In this document: piece after piece, positions 52,914 through 60,600 of the stretch
How the letters are laid out: every line of letters starts with the position of its first letter
Position numbering within the stretch: position 1 is the first letter of the stretch
Assembly (NCBI GenBank): GCA_019448385.1
Contig: JAGTXO010000028.1
Coordinates: 124,001-188,000, forward strand
Direction of reading: 5' to 3'
From: Diacronema lutheri
Lineage: Eukaryota; Haptophyta; Pavlovophyceae; Pavlovales; Pavlovaceae
DNA length: 64,000 nucleotides
Position numbers and translations under genes: made by a program
The notes under the pieces: generated by a model
What the model was told of the DNA's origin: nothing
Databases searched by the model: none
Seen by the model: the letters and a program-made list of their open reading frames with translations, nothing else

Positions 52914-53858
52914 ATGAGCACAGCCGAGCGGCGCAAGGAGTTCACGTCGTCGCTGCTCGCGGGCAGCGTGGCGGGCCTCTCGGTCGACCTGGCATTGTTC
53001 CCGATCGACACGCTGAAGACGCGCCTGCAGAGCGCCGACGGCTTCTGGAAGTCGGGCGGCTTCCGCGGCGTGTACACGGGCGTGTCCGCCGCGGCGGCCG
53101 GGTCGATGCCCGGCGCGGCGCTCTTCTTCGGGACGTACACGCTGGCGAAGGGCGAACTGCACCAGCTGAGCCCGAGCACGCCGGACCCGGTCATACATAT
53201 GACAGCCGCATCGATGGGCGAGGTCGCCGCGTGCATCGTCCGCGTGCCCACGGAGATTGTGAAGCAGCGGATGCAGGCGGGCCGGTACGCGAGCGCGCCC
53301 ATCGCCATACGCGACATCGTCTCGGTGAGCGGCGTGCGCGGGCTCTTCCGTGGGTACATGTCGACGCTCGCGCGCGAGATCCCTTTTGCACTCATCCAGT
53401 TCCCGCTCTACGAGAACTTCAAACTGCGTTACAGCCGCATTGTCGAGCGGCCGCCCGACCCCTGGGAGTCGGCGCTCAGCGGTTCCGTCGCCGGTGCGAT
53501 CGCCGCGGCGATCACGACGCCACTCGACGTGGCCAAGACGCGCATCATGCTCAGCACAGAGCCGTCGGTGTGTGCGCTCGTCACTCCGCGGCCATCGCAC
53601 GCAACGTTCGGCTCGCGCGCGAGGCGCACGGCGCGCGGCGCGCGCGCACCCCTGACCTGCGCGCGCGCACTCGCCCACACACACCCATGCGCGCAGATGA
53701 ATGCGGTCACGATGCTGCGCAAGATCCACGCCGAGGAGGGCGCAGGCAAGCTCTTCGCCGGCATCGTGCCACGTGTCTTTTGGATCTCAGTCGGAGGCTT
53801 TGTATTCTTCGGCAGCTTTGAGGCAGCCAACAAGGCCCTACATAGGCTACTCGTATAG
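52914..53858 (+). CDS. Mitochondrial S-adenosylmethionine carrier (SLC25A26-like)
   Basis: Exons 52914-53567 and 53697-53858 give 271 residues. All three mitochondrial-carrier signatures are present: PIDTLKTRLQ, PTEIVKQRMQ and PLDVAKTRIM. So are the six spans and the pattern typical of SAM carriers: LLAGSVAGLSVDLALFPIDT near the start, GGFRGVYTGVSAAAAGSMPG, FALIQFPLYENFK and a final GGFVFFGSFEAA. It exchanges cytosolic S-adenosylmethionine for S-adenosylhomocysteine across the mitochondrial (or plastid) inner membrane. The length is normal for the family. The intron donor reads GTGTGT. Substrate assignment is by overall resemblance to SLC25A26 and is probable. Confidence 0.9.
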   Translation: MSTAERRKEFTSSLLAGSVAGLSVDLALFPIDTLKTRLQSADGFWKSGGFRGVYTGVSAAAAGSMPGAALFFGTYTLAKGELHQLSPSTPDPVIHMTAASMGEVAACIVRVPTEIVKQRMQAGRYASAPIAIRDIVSVSGVRGLFRGYMSTLAREIPFALIQFPLYENFKLRYSRIVERPPDPWESALSGSVAGAIAAAITTPLDVAKTRIMLSTEPSVCALVTPRPSHATFGSRARRTARGARAPLTCARALAHTHPCAQMNAVTMLRKIHAEEGAGKLFAGIVPRVFWISVGGFVFFGSFEAANKALHRLLV

Positions 53859-54434
53859 ATGGTCAAGCCAAATCCGATCAGGGGCACGGTTGAGCGCCCC
53901 GAGCGCAGCGCGGGCCGTTCGTAAGGACGTCCTCGTGAGGGAGCTCTTCGCTTTTGGCGAGCGCGGGAGCACGACGCGCAGCGTTGCTGCGGCGGCGTGC
54001 GGGCGGCGAGCAGCGGTCGGGCTGCTCGAGACGAGGCCGGAGCAGACGGCGCCGTGGCCGCCGGGCGCCGGCGCAGGTGACGCGCGCCGACGAGCCGTAG
54101 CGAGCGTCCGTGATCCGCTCGGCGGTTGGAGCGGGCCGGCTGGTGCGGCGCGCTCGGCCATGGGCGGCGGCATAACTGACGTTCCCGTCAGTCTGCTCGC
54201 TAGTCATCGGCTCGTTTGGCGAGTGGTCGGCAGGCCTCGCCAACGTTTTCGCTTGTAAGCGCGGACGCGTGGATGGCGCGCATGAGCCCGCCATCACGCA
54301 GCGTCGTCCACGCGGCGATTGAGCGCAACATGCGTCTTCAGCTCGCCGCAGCGCCGAGCATGGTGGGGGGGGGGGGGGGGGGGGGGGGGGGGAAAGGGGG
54401 GGGGGGGGGGGAGAGAAATTCGAAAAGCAGACCA
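53859..54434. other. Intergenic region between converging genes, with poly-G tracts
   Basis: No convincing gene. Short frames here lack protein-like composition. The visible structure is two G runs (54365-54392 and 54396-54411) separated by aaa, 24 bp beyond the stop of the minus-strand protease. Confidence 0.6.
54365..54411 (+). repeat. Poly-G tracts, 28 + 16 bp
   Basis: G runs at 54365-54392 and 54396-54411. In the sense of the nearby protease gene they are C runs just after the stop codon. Confidence 0.9.
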
Positions 54435-57395
54435 TTACAACCCAGTCCTGCCCGCTGCGCCTTGTTCCTCGTCTCGCGGCGCGCGCGCACGACTCGCGGT
54501 GACGCTGACCAGCTCGCGCTTGGGCGCGTGCCACGCGCGCATCGAACGCGAAGGCAAGGACGACGGCGCGTGCCCCGTGACGGCCACCATCCGAGCCATG
54601 GCTCGCCTGCGCCAGTACACAGCGAGCGCGATTGCGCACGCGCACGTGCCCAGCACGGCGACGACGACTGGCATGACGTACGTTTGCGCGCTGGAACGGT
54701 TCGGTGCGCTCGCGTCATCGCCGCCGACAACGTCGGTGCTGCCGCTGCCATCGTCGTCGACGCCATTGTCCTTGCCACCGTTGGTGGCCGCGCTTGGCGA
54801 TGCGCTCGGAGGCGGCGAGTTGAGGTCAATCACGACGGGCTCGCTGGCCACGTGCACGACAAGGCTCCGTGCGCTCAGTATCGCCTGCATGTCCGCCGCG
54901 CTCTTTGACCGGAAAAAAGCTCGAACGTCCGACCCAAACGCGCTTGGGTCGGGGTAGAGGATGCGCGTGCTCACCGAGAGAGAAGCGCTCGAAATGGCAG
55001 AGATTGAGACGTACGATCGCGGCACACCCGCGCTATCCGCAATCGCCCGCAAAAAGCTCTCCTCCATCTGGCTGAACTCGTCCACCGTCGCGCCGAGCAC
55101 GAGCGTGAGCAGGAAGGAGTCGTTTGGCATGGGAGGTGGGCTCGGCGGTGGGCGCGGCGGCATCGCGCAGCTGAGACCGAGGTCAAACTGGCCCTCGATG
55201 CTCCGGTAGCCTTCGACGACGACATACCACGCCTCCTGCCCCGCCGTCTGCGCAGGCACGGTCACGCTCACGCGTGACGACAGGCCGCAGCTGTCGTCGT
55301 CCTCCTTGTGCAGCTCGCCGGTGTCGAGCGGGCATCCCGCGTAGACGCGCAGGTAGGTGTCGTAGTTTGTCCCGTCGGCGCACGTGTCGAGCTCGATGGC
55401 CCCGGCCGCGCTCGGGTTGCGCGCGTCGATGCGGAAGATGCGCTCGCCCGACGCGCTGCCCACGCGGCTCGGGGCGCCCACGGTCGAGCCGACCAGCTGA
55501 TCGCCGCACCTGATTGTCGGCAGCTCGTCGCACGTGAGCGGAGGCGGGCTTGGCGGGCTTGGCGGCGATGGCGGACTCGACGGAGGCGGGGTCTGCACGG
55601 GCGCCGGTGGCGGGCTTGGTGGCGGTGGGTGCGGCGGCGGGATCGGCGGGACCGGCGGCGAGGAAGGACTTGACGGTGGCGCGCTTTGCACGGGCGCCGG
55701 TGGCGGGCTGGGTGGCCGTGGGCGTGGCTGCGTGCTCGGCGGCGGGCGCGGCAACGTGGTTTGCGGCGCGCAGCTGAGGCCAAGGTCAAATTGGCCCTCG
55801 AAGCTCTGGTAGCCCTCGACGACGACGTACCACGCCTCCTGCCCCGCCGTCTGCGCAGGCACGGTCACGCTCACGCGTGATGACAGTTCACAGCTGTCAT
55901 CGTTCAACCTGCGCAGCTCGCCGGTGTCGAGCGGGCATCCCGCGTAGACGCGCAGGTAGGTGTCGTAGTTGGTCCCGTCCGCGCACGTGTCGAGCTCGAT
56001 GCCCACGGCCGCGCTTGGGTTGCGCGCGTCGATGCGGAAGATGCGCTCGCCCGACGCGCTGCCCACGCGGCTCGGGGCGCCCACGGTCGAGCCGACGAGC
56101 CGATCGCCGCACCCGATCGTCGGCAGATCGTCGCACGTGAGCGGAGGCGGGCTCGGCGGCGATGGCGGCGAGGACGGGTTCGGTGGCGGCGCGGGAGGAC
56201 GCACCTGGAACGCCTGCAAGAAAAGCGCGCTGTCGGCACCCGGAAAAGACTGCCCGCGGAGCACGTTGCGCGTCGCCGACGCCGTGATGCGCGCGAGCAC
56301 CTGCGCGGGCGTCGCTCCGGTCCCCAGCATGCCCAGGTGCTGCGCGACGACGCCGGTCACGTGCGGCGCGGCCATGCTCGTGCCCGAGATCGTGTTGGAC
56401 GCGTCCCTTCCCGGCACCCAGGCGGAGAGGATGCTCGAGCCGGGCGCATACATGTCGACGCACGGCCCGGTGTTGCTGAACCATGAGAGGATGTCCGCTT
56501 GCTCGGCGCCCGAGCCCGATAGCGCCGTCGAGCCGACGGTGATGGCGGTCGGCGCGCGCGCGGGCCAAAACTTGCACGCGTCCGATTGGTCGTTACCCGC
56601 GGCGACCACGACGGTGACGCCGGCATTGACGAGGTTTGCGACGAAGCCGTCGAGCTGCGTGCTTCCTCCCGGCCCGCCGAGCGACATGGATGCCACCTTG
56701 AGCTCGGCGGGATGCGCGGCGACCCAGTCCATGCCGGCGACCACGTCGGACGTCGAGCCACCGTTTGGACCAAGCACGCGCACGCCGTGCACCGTCGCGT
56801 TGCGCGCGACGCCGAACGAGGCGCCGGCCGCCGTGCCCGCGCAGTGCGTGCCGTGCCCGTCAGGATCGTCCGGCTGGTCGTCGTCGTCGACGAGATCGAT
56901 CCCGTCGCCGATGCGGCTCGTGCCGTCGGCGCGCACGAACTGCTCGTGTTGCATGTTCAGCCCCGTGTCGATGATGAAGATGTGCACGCCCGTGCCGTCG
57001 GCCGGCGTCGAGAAGGCGCCGTCGAGCGGGAGCGTCGGCGAGTCGATCCGGTCGAGACCCCATGGCAGCGTCGTCGGCAGCGCGGCCGCGCGCGTCTCGC
57101 CGTATGCGTGCACTCGCCCGTTTGGCACGATCGTGGCGCCGTGCGCCTCGTAGTAAGCGCGTGCCTCGGGCGAGAGCTTCGCGGCAAAGCCACGCGCGAC
57201 CGTGCCGTACGTGCGCAGCACCTCGACCGCGCCGGCCGGCGCGCCGCTCAGCCGCCACGCTGAGACCGACGCAGCCGTCGGGGTGTCGTCCGGCCGGTTG
57301 AACGTGACGATGAATTCCGCGCCGTCGTCCTCGACCGCAGCGCCTACACCGTCGCCGAGTAGGCCGGCGACGAGCAGCGCGGCGAGTCGGCACAT
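54435..57395 (-). CDS. Subtilase (S8) with two PPC-like repeats and membrane anchor, copy 1
   Basis: A single exon of 986 residues. It has a signal peptide (MCRLAALLVAGLLGDGVGA), an inhibitor-like propeptide, then an S8A proteinase K-like domain with catalytic Asp (IFIIDTGLN), His (DGHGTHCAGTA), oxyanion Asn (VVAAGNDQSD) and Ser (SGTSMAAPHVTGV). Two PPC-like beta domains of about 120 residues follow (CDDLPTIGCGDRLVGSTVGA to EAWYVVVEGYQSFEGQFDLG), joined by proline-rich PPSPPP linkers. Then come a 110-residue domain near 55100 and a transmembrane span (YVMPVVVAVLGTCACAIALA). This predicts a cell-surface or scale/wall-associated protease. The ATG at 57395 matches the start of copy 2. The gene is a tandem duplicate of 57651-62846. 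Confidence 0.93.
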   Translation of the reverse strand: MCRLAALLVAGLLGDGVGAAVEDDGAEFIVTFNRPDDTPTAASVSAWRLSGAPAGAVEVLRTYGTVARGFAAKLSPEARAYYEAHGATIVPNGRVHAYGETRAAALPTTLPWGLDRIDSPTLPLDGAFSTPADGTGVHIFIIDTGLNMQHEQFVRADGTSRIGDGIDLVDDDDQPDDPDGHGTHCAGTAAGASFGVARNATVHGVRVLGPNGGSTSDVVAGMDWVAAHPAELKVASMSLGGPGGSTQLDGFVANLVNAGVTVVVAAGNDQSDACKFWPARAPTAITVGSTALSGSGAEQADILSWFSNTGPCVDMYAPGSSILSAWVPGRDASNTISGTSMAAPHVTGVVAQHLGMLGTGATPAQVLARITASATRNVLRGQSFPGADSALFLQAFQVRPPAPPPNPSSPPSPPSPPPLTCDDLPTIGCGDRLVGSTVGAPSRVGSASGERIFRIDARNPSAAVGIELDTCADGTNYDTYLRVYAGCPLDTGELRRLNDDSCELSSRVSVTVPAQTAGQEAWYVVVEGYQSFEGQFDLGLSCAPQTTLPRPPPSTQPRPRPPSPPPAPVQSAPPSSPSSPPVPPIPPPHPPPPSPPPAPVQTPPPSSPPSPPSPPSPPPLTCDELPTIRCGDQLVGSTVGAPSRVGSASGERIFRIDARNPSAAGAIELDTCADGTNYDTYLRVYAGCPLDTGELHKEDDDSCGLSSRVSVTVPAQTAGQEAWYVVVEGYRSIEGQFDLGLSCAMPPRPPPSPPPMPNDSFLLTLVLGATVDEFSQMEESFLRAIADSAGVPRSYVSISAISSASLSVSTRILYPDPSAFGSDVRAFFRSKSAADMQAILSARSLVVHVASEPVVIDLNSPPPSASPSAATNGGKDNGVDDDGSGSTDVVGGDDASAPNRSSAQTYVMPVVVAVLGTCACAIALAVYWRRRAMARMVAVTGHAPSSLPSRSMRAWHAPKRELVSVTASRARAPRDEEQGAAGRTGL

Positions 57396-57650
57396 CGTGG
57401 AGGCTATAAATATGTTCATCCAGCGTCGGCGCTTAAAATAAAATAAAAATCCCAACGCCTCACCGGCTGCCAAAAGATATCAATTAGTGGGCTACAAAAA
57501 TAATTGAAAAAGTAGGAAAGCAGGGCCTCTGTGAAAATTGAAAAGCCAAAAAGCGAGGTGCGCTAGCGTCCTCGCCGCCGCCAGCGCCGCTGTCGTCAGG
57601 TCCATCGCTGCCATCGTCAACGACGGCGCACCCCACTTGGAGCTGCACAC
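57396..57650. promoter_or_regulatory. AT-rich promoter of protease copy 1
   Basis: An AT-rich island in GC-rich DNA. On the minus strand it offers a TATA-like element at 57433-57450 (plus strand ttaaaataaaataaaaat) next to aacgcct. The same order, an A/T element then ccaacgcct, occurs at 62915-62932 upstream of copy 2. A second tataaatat at 57405-57413 is probably too close to the ATG to act as a core promoter. Confidence 0.5.
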
Positions 57651-60600
57651 TCACCACGTCCTGTCCGCTGATTGCGCACGAACGCCGAGCTCGCCCTCCC
57701 AGCGAGCCCCCTCTTCCCAGTCCAGCGGCGCGCGCGCACGACTCGCGGTGACGCTGACCAGCTCGCGCTTGGGCGCGTGCCACGCGCGCATCGAACGCGA
57801 AGGCAAGGACGACGGCGCGTACCCCGCAATGGCCACCATCCGAGCGAGGGCTCTCCCGCGTAAGTGCACAGCGAGCGCGATTGCGCACGCGCACGTGCCC
57901 AGCACGGCGACGACGACTGGCATGACGTACGTTTGCGCGCTGGAACGGTTCGGTGCGCTCGCGTCATCGCCGCCGCCAGCGTCGGTGCTGCCGCTGCCGC
58001 CATCGTCGTCGACGCCATTGTCCTTGCCACCGCTGGTAGCCGCGCTTGGCGATGCGCTCGGAGGCGGCGAGTTGAGGTCGATCACGACGGGCTCGCTGGC
58101 CACGTGCACGACGAGGCTCCGTGCGCTCAGTATCGTCTGCATGTCCGCCGCGCTCTTTGACCGGAAAAAAGCTCGAACGTCCGACCCAAACGCGCTTGGG
58201 TCGGGGTAGAGGATGCGCGTGCTCACCGAGAGAGAAGCGCTCGAAATGGCAGAGATTGAGACGTACGATCGCGGCACGCCCGCTCCATCCGCAATCGCCT
58301 GCAAAAAGCTCTCCTGCATCTGGCTGAACTCGTCAATTGTCGCGCCGAGCACGAGCGTGAGCAGGAAGGAGTCGTTTGGCATGGGAGGTGGGCTCGGCGG
58401 TGGGCGCGGCGGCGGGCGAGGCGGCGGGCGCAATGGCGGTGCGTGTGGAGGGCTCGATGGTGGTGCACCCGGCGGAGGCGCCGGTGGCAAGCTCGGAGGC
58501 GGCAGCGGCGGCGGCGGGCGAGGCGGCGGGCGCAATGGCGGTGCGTGTGGAGGGCTCGATGGTGGCGTGCCCGGCGGAGGCGCCGGTGGCAAGCTCGGAG
58601 GCGGCAGCGGCGGCGGCGGGCGAGGCGGCGGGCGCAATGGCGGTGCGTGTGGAGGGCTCGATGGTGGCGCGCCCGGCGGAGGCGCCGGTGGCAAGCTCGG
58701 AGGCGGCAGCGGCGGCGGCGGGCGAGGCGGCGGGCGCAATGGCGGTGCGTGTGGAGGGCTCGACGGCGGCGCGCCCGGCGGAGGCGCCGGTGGCAAGCTC
58801 GGAGGCGGCAGCGGCGGCGGCGGGCGAGGCGGCGGGCGCAATGGCGGTGCGTGTGGAGGGCTCGATGGTGGCGCGCCCGGCGGAGGCGCCGGTGGCTTGT
58901 TCGGTGGCGGCAGCGGCGGCGGCGGTCGCGGCGGCGGGTGCGGCTTTGAGCGCGATGGTGGTGCGCGTGGAGGAGTGCTTGGTGGCGTCTGCGGCAGAGG
59001 CGCCGGGGGCTTGTTTGGTGGCGGTAGGGGCAGCGGCGGGCGCAGCGGTGGCGGGCACGGAGGGCTCGACGGCGGCACGCCCGGTGAAGCTATCGGTGGC
59101 GAGCGAGGGGGTGGAAGCGGCGGCGGCGGGCGAGGCGGCGGGCGCAATGGCGGTGCGTGTGGAGGGCTCGATGGTGGCGCGCGCGGCAAAGGCGCTGGTG
59201 GCGAGCTATGTGGCGAAAGCGCGGGCGGGCGAAGCTGTGGAGGGCTCGATGGTGGGCGCGACGGCGGTGCGTGTGGAGAATCCAACGGCGGCGCGCTTGG
59301 CATGGGCGCCGGTGGCGTACTTGGTGGCGACAGCGGCGGGTTCGGCGGCGGGCGCAGCAGCGGGGCACGTGGAGGGCTGGACGGTGGCGTTTGCGGCAAA
59401 GGCGACGGTGGCGCGCGCGGCAAAGGCGACGGTGGCGAGCTCGGTGGCGGAAGCGGCAGCGGCGGGCTGGACGGCGCGGACAGCGGTGGGCTCAATGGCG
59501 CACGTGGCGGCGAGCTTGGCGGCATCGCGCAGCTGACGCCGAGGTCAAACTGGCCCTCACGGTTCTGGTAGCCCTCGACGACGACGTACCACGCCTCCTG
59601 CCCCGCCGTCTGCGCAGGCACGGTCACGCTCACGCGTGACGAGAGGCCGCAGCTGTCGTCGTTCACCGTGCGCAGCTCGCCGGTGTCGAGCGGGCAGCCC
59701 TCGAAAATACGCAGGTAGGTGTCGTAGTCGGTCCCGTTGGCGCACGTGTCGAGCTCGATGCGCATGGCCCCGCCCGGGTTGCGCGCGTCGATGCGGAAGA
59801 TGCGCTCGCCCGACGCGCTGCCCACGCGGCTCGGGGCGCCCACGGTCGAGCCGACCAGCTGATCGCCGCACCCGATCGTGGGCATTTCGTCGCACGTGAG
59901 CAACGGCGGGGATGGCGGCGATGGCGGCGACGTGCTTGGCGGCGCGCAGCTGAGGCCAAGATCAAATTGGCCCTCGAAGCTCTGGTAACCCTCGACGACG
60001 ACGTACCACGCCTCCTGCCCCGCCGTCTGCGCAGGCACGGTCACGCTCACGCGTGACGAGAGGCCGCAGCTGTCGTCGTTCACCGTGCGCAGCTCGCCGG
60101 TGTCGAGCGGGCAGCCCTCGAAAATACGCAGGTAGGTGTCGTAGTTGGTCCCGTCGGCGCACGTGTCGAGCTCGATGCCCACGGCCGCGCTCGGGTTGCG
60201 CGCGTCGATGCGGAAGATGCGCTCGCCCGACGCGCTGCCCACGCGGCTCGGGGCGCCCACGGTCGAGCCGACGAGCCGATCGCCGCACCCGATCGTCGGC
60301 AGGTCATCGCACGCGAGCAACGGAGGGGATGGCGGCGGGTGCGGCAGGGGCGGGCTGGACGGAGGCGCGCTCTGCACAGGCGCCGGTGGAGGGCTTGATG
60401 GTGGAGGAAGTGGCGGCGGTATCGGCGGCGGGCGTGGCGGCGAGCGCGGTGGCGGTGCGCCTGGAGGACTCGATGGCGACGGGCGCGGCGGCGGCAAAGG
60501 TGGCAGACTTGGCGACGGGAGCGGCGGTGGCGGCAACGGTGGCAGACTCGGTGGCGGCAGCGGCGGCGGTGGGCGATGCGGCGGGCTCGACGGCGGCTGC

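Noticed and set aside
52129-53858. Functional link between the GAR protein and the SAM carrier as a methylation module
   Set aside because: They share a divergent promoter and both relate loosely to SAM, but the carrier acts in an organelle membrane and GAR methylation is nuclear or cytosolic. Adjacency alone is weak evidence.
55969-57153. 394-codon plus-strand frame opposite protease copy 1 (and its twin at 61420-62604)
   Set aside because: Mirror frames of a highly conserved, GC-rich coding region. No family resemblance, and they occur in both copies only because the sense strand is duplicated.
58213-59571. Glycine-rich plus-strand protein opposite the proline-rich stalk
   Set aside because: The antisense of CCN proline codons reads as NGG (Gly, Arg, Trp). 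The sense frame continues smoothly into the PPC and protease domains.
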